From NCBI GenBank assembly GCA_036924285.1, contig JAYKYS010000001.1, positions 41,167,501 to 41,231,500 of the forward strand: DNA of 64,000 nucleotides. The letters are read 5' to 3'. Each line of letters opens with the position of its first letter. Position 1 is the stretch's first letter. The DNA comes from Asterella californica (lineage: Eukaryota; Streptophyta; Marchantiopsida; Marchantiales; Aytoniaceae). Position numbers and translations under genes: made by a program. A model generated the notes under the pieces. It was not told where the DNA came from and searched no databases. It saw nothing but the letters and a program-made list of their open reading frames with translations. Below are positions 22,560 through 31,900 of this stretch, one piece after another.

Positions 22560-24610
22560 TCCACAACAAGCTTTGCTCTGATAGACACATGAGAAGGTGA
22601 TATCGCGCAAGGTCTCTCTACATCTACATCCTCTTGATTACAAGCTGAAACTACAATAGTACATCTTCAACCATGACATCAACTCCTACGTCATTGCTAC
22701 AACTTCGTTTTGAAAGATTAGTATGTGTGACTCCCAAACTGAACATCTGTATTGTTACTTGGGTTCAAGTTTGACATCTTTCGCTTTTGGGACGAACTAG
22801 GTCCTTCCGAACCAAGGCTGACAATAGGATGAGTATACACCTCCACCAATTGTAGGAGCTTTCAACTCTTTCAAAAAAATGTCGGATAATTCAATGCGAT
22901 TTTCAGTAATCTTTCTTCGTGGAATTTTCCATCCGACTCTCTCATCTCCTGCTCGTCTAATCCGTATAGACTAGTTACAGAATCATCATTCTTCTCACCA
23001 TCTGAATCCATCTTGTCTCGTCGTCTTGTTTCATCCTTTCTTCTTTCAATTCTCGCATGGCTTTTTGAGAACCGTCTAGAGAATCGTTGTAACTGAAAGA
23101 GTAGAGAAGTCGTCATCTTGCAAATCATCAACATATTTTCTTTTCTCACCTCTCATGTTCTCACCTCTCATATTACTTCTTCATACGTCACCTCCTGTCC
23201 AAAGAAAATCATGCTTCGTTCATCATGGCATCTGGGATCCACGCTTCGACAACATCTTTGCTCAAGCCATACTCACTATCGAATCTTGATGGAAGAACAG
23301 CATGCTGAGACCAAGATTTGTAGAACAAGGTTAGTTCTCTCATACTCCTCTTCTCGTGCTTTGTCCTCATTCCAGTCAATCTGGTCCCACATCTCGTTTC
23401 AACACACATTCGTCAAACAAGGCACAATACTTCCAAAAATCATCTTTCACGTGTTTCCTCTACACAACTTCCATGATATACTCGTGATACAAATATTCTG
23501 GAGTCAAACAGATTGCAATGGTGTGCAATTTGTTTGTCCATGAGTTCCAATGATTCATCAGTGATAGTACTACTTCGTCACATCTCTCTACAGTTATCAA
23601 CTTCGAATTCAGGTTCGGACTTTTGTAGAGGCTCTTCAACTTCTCTTTCAAAATCCATGTCTGCCAAAAATATGTCTGAACAACCCTCTATGCGCATCCA
23701 CTTGTCGTAGAAGTTAAAAGTTGAGAAAATTCAACTCCATCAAATCAAAGATCCCATCCCGAATGTTATCAAATAGTATGACGTCCACTGTCCACTCCAC
23801 TGTCCACTCATATCAAATCATGAACACCTACCAACGTCATCTTTCCTCCGCTGAATCCGAGATATGCTTCCACTTCTTGGTCACCACCACCGTTTCACAC
23901 AGTATCTCAACTCGTAAGCTTGATCCACCATAATGAAGTTTGTCGCAAATCAAGTAGCTCTAGGTTACAACAATGTTTAACCATCTGAGAAGAAGTCTAC
24001 AAACATGGTGTTGGTTTGGTGGTGATTCTTGATAAATTTAACCACCTTACAATATTTATCAAATATCATCGTGATCCAATCAAGTCTTTCAGTATCCTCA
24101 CATACGAGGTCCAACCTATGCGCTACGTAGCCTCTCTAGATGATATGCGGATATCTGCTCATGATCAACTTGTCGGTCAAGACATTCACAACAACATTGT
24201 CTGCTATAAATTGCAGCACGTTCTCAACTCCTAAACTTCTCAATCTCTTCGATCACATAATTGATTACCCATTTCACATTCTTCAGAATATTACTCTCGT
24301 CGAATGCTTTCACAAAGAGCTCTCTAAATTGATTAGTCATCATTATGTTCATCAAAGGTCTACCTTGAGCATTGGTCCAACCGTCGTAAGAAACCATCAT
24401 CTTGCATTTTACTCCTTGTCGGAACATCGTCCTTTGAACTTTCTCTTTCACGATATAATTTTGCTCCAATAATGGACCCCGCATCTTATAACTAGAAGAT
24501 AAGGTGTATCCTACTATTTGTTTAGTACACTTGAACATATCAATGATGGCTGGGTGACTCGAGACCGAAATGGCAATCCTATTTGTGCTTGAGCCAAACT
24601 CCATTTCAAG
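22560..24610 (-). pseudogene. hAT-superfamily transposase relic (DUF659 domain and C-terminal part)
   Basis: Minus-strand reading from 24,604 gives SSYKMRGPLLEQNYIVKEKV, then MMVSYDGWTNAQGRPLMNIM, VKAFDESNILKNVKWVINYV and, after a frameshift, ENVLQFIADNVVVNVLTDK and GYVAHRLDLVCEDTERLDWI (to about 24,040). This is the DUF659 catalytic-core region of plant hAT transposases, cut-and-paste DNA transposition enzymes. Later parts (WNSWTNKLHTIAICLTPEYLYHE at 23,505-23,575; an acidic tail near 22,950) fit the rest of the protein. The BED finger and N-terminus are missing at this locus, because the reading begins exactly where gypsy relic B ends. Multiple stops. Confidence 0.75.
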
Positions 24611-24611
24611 T

Positions 24612-24983
24612 CACCAAGGTGTCTATGTTCTTCATTAAATCCAAACTCCAACGGTGACCCAACCCCATAATCGGTAAGGGGTGTAATTGTGGAGTAGGAG
24701 CATTAAACGATGCTCGTACTCTATCACAAACCACACATCGTGCGACAAACTGCTGCACATCGACGTGCATACCACATCACCAATACTGTCCTTGGAGTAA
24801 GCTATACGTACGCTTCACTCCAAAATGTCTCAACTCCTCATGAGCATGTCGTACTAACTGTGCCCTCTGGGATGGATGTGACACTATCCGTAATCTCTCA
24901 TCATCCCCCCACTCGAAGTACATGTCGTCCTTCTCGTCGAAATCTCTTCGTTCGTTGAAAAACACGATCTCGCTCCTTGGCAC
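24612..24983 (-). pseudogene. Integrase N-terminal zinc finger of relic B1
   Basis: The reading is LVRHAHEELRHFGVKRTYSL, then QYW, a stop, and VQQFVARCVVCDR (about 24,745-24,720), giving the H-x3-7-H ... C-x2-C zinc-binding module of retroviral-type integrases. It ends PIMGLGHRWSLD, where the final D is the first residue of the D,D,E catalytic triad. The next base of homology is hAT, not integrase. One in-frame stop. Confidence 0.75.
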
Positions 24984-25236
24984 TTACTGTGTCTATCATC
25001 ATGCCAGTACGTAGATACTCCATTACGGTCACATCGTCATGAATATCTCGCTGGATTGGAACACCATCTCCATCCTCAAGATCTGGAGACTCATCATCTA
25101 CTCTCTGACCAGAGAAAGATACGACCTAGCTCTCCATACTAGAGTTCATGATCAACACGCAAAGAAAGACAGATGCATGCCATCATGGCACTATCTCCTC
25201 ATCAACCTCGTCATGCCATCGAGTCTTAGTATGATC

Positions 25237-25690
25237 CTACTGACTCGTGCATGGGTTGCGACTCAACCCATCGACATCTAGGTTTGCAACTCCATGTCTA
25301 TGCACTATCTGGAAGTCGTACTCTTGTAAGATAAGAGCCCATCGTGCAAGCTTCCATGTAAGCTTGTCGGACATCATCAACCACTTGAGCGGTTGATGAT
25401 CAGTGATGAGAGTAAAAAAATTCTCAAACAAATAACATCGGAAGTGTGCAACAGCCCACACTATAGCTAAACACTCCCTCTCGTACGAATTGTATGTCGT
25501 CTCTGTCAAATTGTTGGAGCGACTGACCTACGTCACCACAAAATTCTTTCTCATCATCATGCAGAGTCAACACTGCTCCAAGTCCCAACCTACTCCATTC
25601 AATATGCAGTTGAAAAGGACGCCCCCTAACGGGTCTCCTCGAGATGTGAGCAGATGTCAACTTATCCTTGAGCTCTTCAAAACTCATTCC
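25237..25690 (-). pseudogene. RNase H domain of relic B1
   Basis: Two overlapping ORFs read as gypsy RNase H: FQLHIEWSRLGLGAVLTLHD, then TYNSYERECLAIVWAVAHFR, LITDHQPLKWLMMSDK and VHRHGVANLDVDGLSRN. The first active-site Asp (normally T-D-x-S) is Glu here. The second Glu (YERE) and the Asp of TDHQ are kept. It degrades RNA in RNA-DNA hybrids during reverse transcription. A frameshift lies near 25,500. Confidence 0.85.
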
Positions 25691-25799
25691 TGCTCATCTC
25701 TCCATTGCCACTCCTGGTCCACCTTCATCAGCTTGGTCAATGACTTCGCAATTGCACTAAACTTTTTCACGTATCGACGATAAAAGTTCACCAAATCAA

Positions 25800-26540
25800 C
25801 AAATGTTCGATCTCAACTACATCTGTGGGTCGTGAGATACGTGCAATAGTCCCAACCCACCTGGCTAGATGATGTGACCCAGATACTATACCAACTCCTA
25901 GAAGAACTTGCACTTCCCAGGGTGTAACTTCAACCCATGAGCTCTCAACCGTTCGAACACATCCCGTAAGTGTCTCTCGTGCTCCTCCACTCTAGCACTA
26001 TAGACTAAGATGTCGTTAATATAACATCTAAAAAATCCAATCCTGCTAAGATTCTATCCATCATCCTTTGGAACTCAGCAGAGGCGTTCTTCAACCCAAA
26101 TGGTAAGAACCGCCACTGATACAAACAATCCTTGCCGTGAGAGTCAATTCTCCATAATGTTCTTGACTTATCATCTTCTCACTGGCAACTGATGATACTC
26201 TGCTCGAAGATCCAAAGTACTGAAGACTTTCACATGTCCCACTGCATCAAAGATCTCCTCAGGTGTCAGCATGTCATACTTATCGAACTTCGTCTACCGA
26301 TTGATAGGACGGTAGTCTTCACACATCCGTCTATCCGTGTAGTTGCCATACATATCTTTCTTTGTTGGCATAACTATGGCAGATGCATATTCTCTATGCG
26401 ACATCTCTACCAACCCAGCCTCCAACAAATCTTGAGTCCTACTCTGGATCAAGACTCTCTCTATGTTACTGTATCTGTAAGGACGTCGAAAGATTGACGT
26501 GTAATTAGCCAAGTCGAACCGTATACCTGGTCCTTTCAAG
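25800..26540 (-). pseudogene. Reverse transcriptase of relic B1
   Basis: From 26,539: GIRFDLANYTSIFRRPYRYS, DLLEAGLVEMSHREYASAIV, CEDYRPINR, a stop, VFSTLDLRAEYHQLPV (palm motif A), then LPFGLKNASAEFQRMMDRIL (motif B). The catalytic motif reads CYINDILVYS near 26,010, so Y-I-D-D has become Y-I-N-D, with the second Asp lost. GLKLHPGKCKFF follows. This is a standard gypsy RT of the chromovirus-like pattern, more canonical than that of family A. Broken by stops and two frameshifts. Confidence 0.85.
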
Positions 26541-26791
26541 GTACCTAAATCCTTCCTACTGAAGGCAAAACATTCCTATGGCTCTTCAGGAATCTCTGAA
26601 CTCTCGCGTCTCCTCTCCTATAAATTTGGGTCCGATCTCCGGCTCTCAAGTATCCTCTAGAGGTAGAAGATAAAGTTATTGATTGCTATCTTACAACCTC
26701 TGGAGCAGTTTCCTTCTGCTCGCCACCAACAACCACCCCACGACTGTGTGAAAAACTCCTGTAGTCCTAGCTGCAAGCTCCACATTGTCTC

Positions 26792-27872
26792 TTATGACAT
26801 CCATGATGTCCAAAGATGACGAACTCCACACGCCTCGTCCCTAGTCTTTATCTCCACCGACTTGATAGGCAAAGAGCTCAGAAGTGTCTGAGCAGTAACA
26901 CCCATCGATCGCATCCGACGTTGCTCAGCCAATCCGAGGCTAACAATCCATGTCAAGCAATTCAAGTCCATTGTTTGACTCAATACTTGACGACATGCAG
27001 CCTCCGACACTGAAGCTACTGCTGTCGTACTCGTAGAGAAATCCATCACCCGCTCTCTCTCATTGACATTGAGCTCCACCAACTGCTGTAACCGAGCATC
27101 CCACATAAGTTCCAATCCTCCATCTCTGTAACCATGTGACCTTCGAAAACTCACCAAAGTGAGCAATGTTGTCATGGGTCGTCCCACTGCCATGGGTGAC
27201 TTATCGACGGCTCTCACTACTTGAGATCGTCGCCGTGCATCCAAGATGTCATCAACTGTGAGGTGCGTTGGTCGTCTCACTGCATCTTGTGTACGCTTCA
27301 TCACCTCCCTCGGTAACAAGTTTGTCCACCACAACTGTGGATGATGTGCACGAGATCCCACTCTCGCTGCATTTAACAACACTGCCGGTCCGACCCAAGA
27401 TCACACTTGGTGCACACTCGCAATCATCTGTGTACGAGCATCACCCAACAAAGAAACGTTCTCCAAGATGTACGCTGGAGAATCCACCTGATGCATCTAG
27501 AGAGGTCGTAAGATCCATAACATCTCTCAAAACATACTAGATCGTGGGTCATGTAAACTCTAATCTCTCCAAGCACGCGTGTGACCTTGACATGACCACC
27601 CGGCTATCACCAAGTGAATGATGCTAACAAACGTAAGATCCTATGCCTCCGGCAACAAAATATCTGACGGTAATACTTGTTAGTATCCTCTAACAGCTCA
27701 GTATGGACAACAACTCAGGATATCTCTGCACCAAACGTGCCACATGACGCAATGAGATGCGTCTTGTAACCTCATCTCTCTCCACATACAAGTATCGCTG
27801 TACTTGTCTGCTTGCATGCAATACCGCAGCCAAACCTATGCTGATCCTTCCAAACAACTCCAGCACACACAC
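26792..27872 (-). pseudogene. Cytosine-5 DNA methyltransferase domain carried by gypsy relic B1
   Basis: Read in order on the minus strand: LELFGRISIGLAAVL (27,863-27,819; motif I, SAM binding, usually F-x-G-x-G), VIAGWSCQGHTRA (about 27,610-27,572; motif IV with the catalytic Cys codon at 27,590-27,592 and the preceding Pro changed to Ser), YILENVSLLGD (27,472-27,440; motif VI E-N-V), ARVGSRAHHPQLWWTN (27,367-27,320; motif VIII-like), a target-recognition stretch with LTVDDILDARRRSQ, then NERERVMDFST (about 27,064-27,032; motif IX) and RQVLSQTMDLNCLTWI (about 26,992-26,945; motif X position). The enzymes transfer methyl groups to cytosine in DNA. It lies between gag and RT in the same orientation, so it is part of the polyprotein. 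Stops and a frameshift between 27,690 and 27,380 inactivate it. Confidence 0.82.
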
Positions 27873-28157
27873 ATCCTTCTCTGGATACTACCATACCATG
27901 GGAGTTGTATCCAACGGTGATAAGATCACAAGGTCAGTAAAAGGAACAACCCTTTGTTCCTCGACTGGTGGTACAAAGGCTTCACTCCAAGCCTGCTACA
28001 CCAACGGATTAGCATACTGCTGCAACTCTCCACTCGATTTTCAGAGTAGAACATCCAAGGCAGATGGTACTAACGTAGTCATGCTAGGCATGTCTCCCAC
28101 CTCCTCAAAGATCAGAATATCCTCCGTATGGACATTGCTCTCTAATAACTCGCGTGG

Positions 28158-28508
28158 TCAAGTGATGACCGAACTGAACCCTGCAGCGGATGTCATCGTC
28201 TCTGGAGTAGATTCCGTTGTCCTTAGTCTCGCACTGAACCAAACTGATAAACGGCTCACTCGTCCATCACCGACCTGCCAACCTGGTCTGTAAGATGTTG
28301 TCTCTGTCCAATAGTTTATCATGAACCTCATAGGATAGAACACAGTATCTCCAACCAACACATCATACGACTCCGCGGTCGTAACGATGGTCTTGGTCTT
28401 CACCATGTGAGATGATCTGTGACGTGCTTTCTTATCTGGGAATACATCGGATATCTGATCGTGGAGAATACGTGATGCTCTCTGTAACTCAGAACCAGCG
28501 ACCACCAA
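28158..28508 (-). pseudogene. Conserved domain upstream of the methyltransferase in relic B1
   Basis: A 116-codon stretch reads VAGSELQRASRILHDQISDV, then YDVLVGDTVFYPMRFMINYW and SYRPGWQVGDGR. It is in the same orientation as, and immediately N-terminal to, the methyltransferase. I recognise the pattern as part of the same retroelement polyprotein type but cannot assign it a named domain or activity. The Tyr/Trp/Gly-rich second half suggests a folded domain, not a linker. Confidence 0.5.
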
Positions 28509-28899
28509 ACCTCTTTCTGACCTCTAAGTATACTCTGAACCTAACCCGCTGCGATATCCTCAAGTCCTCTTGGCAAATCTCTCTCTCACTTAACTAGAGA
28601 TAGAATCGGGATAACAAACATGGGCAACTTGTTCTTGTCATCACCGCAAGCACTCTTGGGTCTGCTGGTCATCACTCCAGCCTCACCACAAGAGAAATAC
28701 GAGCACTCCTAACGGAAAAGAAACTAAGCGCAACGCCCGCACACAAATCCAAACCAAACCAACTAGGCATACAAACAGACATGCGAGTATGGAGAGGATC
28801 CAAACACAGGTATACTGTCAATAACTCTCCATACTCATGATCAAGTGCTCTGAAGCACTTGCAAAACCTCCAAGTGGACTTGTTCTTCAAAGAATCTTA

Positions 28900-30400
28900 A
28901 ATCTTGTGCCTTTTGGAGCAAAAACCTCTCAATTTCACCTTGCTGTCACTCCTCAACCACAGCTCAGAATGAGATGAAACCAAGGTCAGTAGGTAGCCTG
29001 TAGAATAATCTCTCTATTAAGGTATTACATGCAGAGAGTTCATCTCTGAGCTGACATCTATGTCCTTACAAAGTTCGCTGATTTTATAACATTCATGATA
29101 TTATTTCGACAGAACTTTGCTGTTCGATTCCTCACAAACCACTAGACCAAAACGGCTCAAACTTCTCAGGAAGCTAATGTGTCATCATCACTACCACCCT
29201 GTAAACTTTCACCAGCAAATCCTCAACCAAACTCTTCGAATTATCCAAGCCCTTACTGTCAATGACACAAGACGATATGCAGACTCTTGTGCACAAAAAA
29301 CAGTGATACCTTTAAACTCAATAATCCAAATGGTCTGAAATTTCACAGGTAGGTAGCTGACTGTACCTTCTCAGACCTTGGAAGGTTTCATAGTGAAATT
29401 TGACTCCAAACTCTCTATATCACTCTCAATGTCTCTTGTTTACAGTCACCTACTCTCATAACCTCCGATTTGAGACACCCAACTTCAACCGGCCATAACG
29501 TTTTCACTCCGGCTTGGAATCGATTGATCTCGGAATCCATCAGCAAGCCCATCTCAAGAGCTTTCCAGCAACAGTTCAGAAAGTGAGAAAGACCTTACGG
29601 AAATAAAATTGATCACGAATTTGACCCCCTCAGCTTCAATTGATCGAAACGTTCTCATTCGTGCTTCAAATCACGCAACCATTGAGTCCACGGGCATCCT
29701 CGTCTCCCAAGCTTTCCAACCATATCCAACATTCCGAGAATGGACCACGGGAAGTGCCTCCAATCCTAAAAAACGTGAAAAGAACTTGGTGGAAGGTGAT
29801 TGATCAAACTTTCGACCAATAAGAAACAAGTTGATAAAAGATTTTTGTCATCACTCACATGACAAACACACAATGAACGAATTTTTATCCAAGAGTATCA
29901 TTTGGGCCTCAAAGCTTATATTGAACAAACTACAAACAAGTGCCGTTGACAATATCGTTGACCAAGAAGCACGTAGACATGAAGGACAAACTACGCTCAA
30001 TATAGAGTCAGAATTTCGACCCTAAAACGTTTGACAATAAACGAAACTACAAAAGGAACGGAGTGAAGCTATTATCTGGTTGTAGTAATCCTCTCCGAAA
30101 TTCCTCACAATAAACTATGCGCCACCTTTGGTCGGCTGTAACAACGTATTTCGATCCAAGTGTTGAACAGAACTCTCGCTGTAAAATTCAGATCCAATCG
30201 AAGATCCATACCACATCAGAGTAAGATGTAGATAGTAAGATCCCAAACAACGTCGTAAGTGACAATGGGAAGAATGATAGGATCCGGAGTAGTCATCATC
30301 GCAGTCATAAACGACTCTCCTCAATGAGCTATCATAAATACTCAAAAGTGATCCCAAGGCAGACAATGGATCTTACTGACGAATGGATGCGCAAGTGGAA
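28900..30400 (+). repeat. Noncoding repeat D, copy 1
   Basis: Matched in order to 37,480-38,780 and 58,920-60,260. The clearest part is 30,085-30,390, where 'ttgtagtaatcctctccgaa', 'gtaagatgtaga' and 'aagtgatcccaaggcagaca' line up with 38,445-38,770. It lies inside gypsy relic B1 in the opposite orientation, so it is likely an insertion. It contains no ORF of note apart from the short gag-like start just downstream. Most likely an LTR or leader of another retroelement. More diverged than copies 2 and 3 are from each other. Confidence 0.55.
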
Positions 30401-30450
30401 GATTAAGAGCACGAAAGGACACCGGACATACTACGACGTCAGAAGTAGGT

Positions 30451-30588
30451 ATGGCTGCTCGGATTGAGCAGTTGGAGCAGAGGATAGCTAGTATGACTAT
30501 GGCTCAACAGAGATCTGGTCGAACAGAGGCTTCCACGTCTTATGGAGGAGAAGGAGGTGACTTCGACTTCATGGCTTGTGTGACGTAG
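30451..30588 (+). pseudogene. Possible gag start downstream of repeat D
   Basis: A 45-codon ORF, MAARIEQLEQRIASMTMAQQ followed by a Ser/Gly-rich tail, begins about 60 bp after the end of repeat D. A short heptad-like helix with Gln-rich start is common at the N-terminus of LTR-element gag proteins. It ends at a TAG after 45 codons, and no capsid motif follows. Tentative. It supports reading D as a 5' LTR/leader on the plus strand. Confidence 0.3.
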
Positions 30589-30627
30589 ATTTAAGCATCT
30601 GCGGTAGTGACTCGAAGTGCAGTATGT

Positions 30628-30900
30628 TGTCGTGTTGTGGATTGACTAGGGTGTGAAACTAGCACATATCCTTATCATCGTGTTTTGATGTTGTGAAGCC
30701 ACCGAGACCTTATCGTGTCAAAAGATAAGACTCCACGTGGACGATCCATGTACTCTCCGCTGAGTGGAAATAAAAGTTAGTACTCTTGTCGTCATACACG
30801 AAGTTGCTGTATAAGAAGAGAGGTGCGCGGAGCTTCGGATATAGAGTGTAGAGTATCCAAGTCTAGTGTGAGTGTGATCAGTATCGTCAGATGAAGTAAG
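30628..30900 (+). repeat. Possible LTR fragment starting TGTCGTGTTGTGG
   Basis: TGTCGTGTTGTGG at 30,628 resembles the LTR starts at 45,862, 53,837 and 55,454 (TGTCGTGT...). A TATAAGAAG box lies at about 30,812. No matching ACACGACA end is seen before the gag relic at 30,920. Only the start is supported. Confidence 0.3.
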
Positions 30901-30914
30901 AGATAGTACGAGTG

Positions 30915-31335
30915 GTAGCCACTGGTCCTCTCTCTGATGCTAGACCTCTACCTCCAACTCGATCACCACGGTCTTCTTGAGCTCCTCCGCCTCGTCCACG
31001 ACCAGCCTTCTCTTGCCGTAGCTCGAGATGGAGATCAAAATAACAGTCACTACTGTGACCTGGTCGCTCGTAATGCTCACACTACCTAGGCACCACTTGA
31101 GACGTCCCAAACGTCTCATAACCACCTCTCATCTGTGGACAATCCTTCAGCTGATGAGGACCATCACACGTCCAGCAAGGACCCGCTTCCTGCTGGTTAG
31201 AGAAGGACGACATGGGCTTCTGTCCACCAGATCCTCCAACACCTCCCTTGGATCGTGACTGCTCCGCACGATCATTACCATCATCACCACCACGCTGTTG
31301 CGTAGTCTGTGATCCTCGAGAAGAGGTGGTCACTC
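30915..31335 (-). pseudogene. Gag nucleocapsid region of relic B1
   Basis: The 83-codon reading from 31,333 is Gln/Gly/Ser-rich, then CWTCDGPHQLKDC (C-x2-C-x3-H-x4-C), a shortened CCHC zinc knuckle. After a stop it continues with CEHYERPGHSSDCYFD, a possible second knuckle, and an Arg/Gly-rich tail (AGRGRGGG) to about 30,915. RNA-binding nucleocapsid end of Gag. It marks the 5' side of relic B1. The capsid part further upstream could not be followed. Confidence 0.65.
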
Positions 31336-31339
31336 CATG

Positions 31340-31900
31340 AGAGAGATATAATTTTTCAAAGTTGAAGGAGTGAACTCGTCAGTGAAGTCAAAACGTACAA
31401 ATTTCAGTTCTCCGGAAAATTGTACAATCAGCACTGATTCTCCCGATTAAGGAATTTTTTGTTCAAACTTCATGAGTTAGTAGCCTGAAGGTTGAGCTAC
31501 AAGAGACCATAAAAATCTTGGAGAGATTTCTTATCGACTACAAGATATACGTTTCGGCAAACAAGGGGGTCTTGAAAATATTTCATAAGGAATCCAATTT
31601 GAATACCTAGAAAGAAGAAGAGACGTTTAGAAATTTGAACGGAGATAGAGAAGCAAAAGTTAAGTATAGATGAGTTGCGAACACGCATCTATAGCACTTG
31701 AGGTGATCTCTTCGCTCTATATCGTGAAGCTTCTAAGACCATCGGAGCAGATGTGAAGAAGGTGGAGTTTCAAACATCATTCACTGTGGAGGTGACAAAT
31801 GCTCTGGTGAAGTAGAGTTGGATCCTTAAAAGAGTGACTTTAAGTTTTTCTGGTAAGATTAGTAATGACGATGGTCATGAGATGATTATCTTAGACACTT
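31340..31900. other. Short spacer between relics B1 and C
   Basis: No supported feature. Traces of minus-strand gag-like reading (FDFTDEFTPSTLKNYISL near 31,340-31,395) may be the capsid end of relic B1. Confidence 0.3.

Larger units (their letters stand above)
24610..31335 (-). mobile_element. Gypsy relic B1: retrotransposon with DNA methyltransferase domain
   Basis: Read on the minus strand, the order is gag CCHC (31,333), an unassigned conserved domain (28,508), cytosine-5 DNA methyltransferase (27,872-26,915), reverse transcriptase (26,540-25,900), RNase H (25,690-25,237) and integrase zinc finger (24,983-24,612). The protease was not found. Repeat D (plus strand) occupies 28,900-30,600 inside it. 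LTRs are not seen at either end. It stops at the first catalytic Asp of integrase, where hAT sequence begins. Methyltransferase-bearing gypsy elements have been described in charophyte algae (de Mendoza and colleagues, 2018, cited from memory), and this relic fits that group. Confidence 0.8.

Noticed and set aside
28672..28890. 72-codon minus-strand ORF beside the methyltransferase relic
   Set aside because: No motif. It lies between the unassigned domain and repeat D, and could be spacer.
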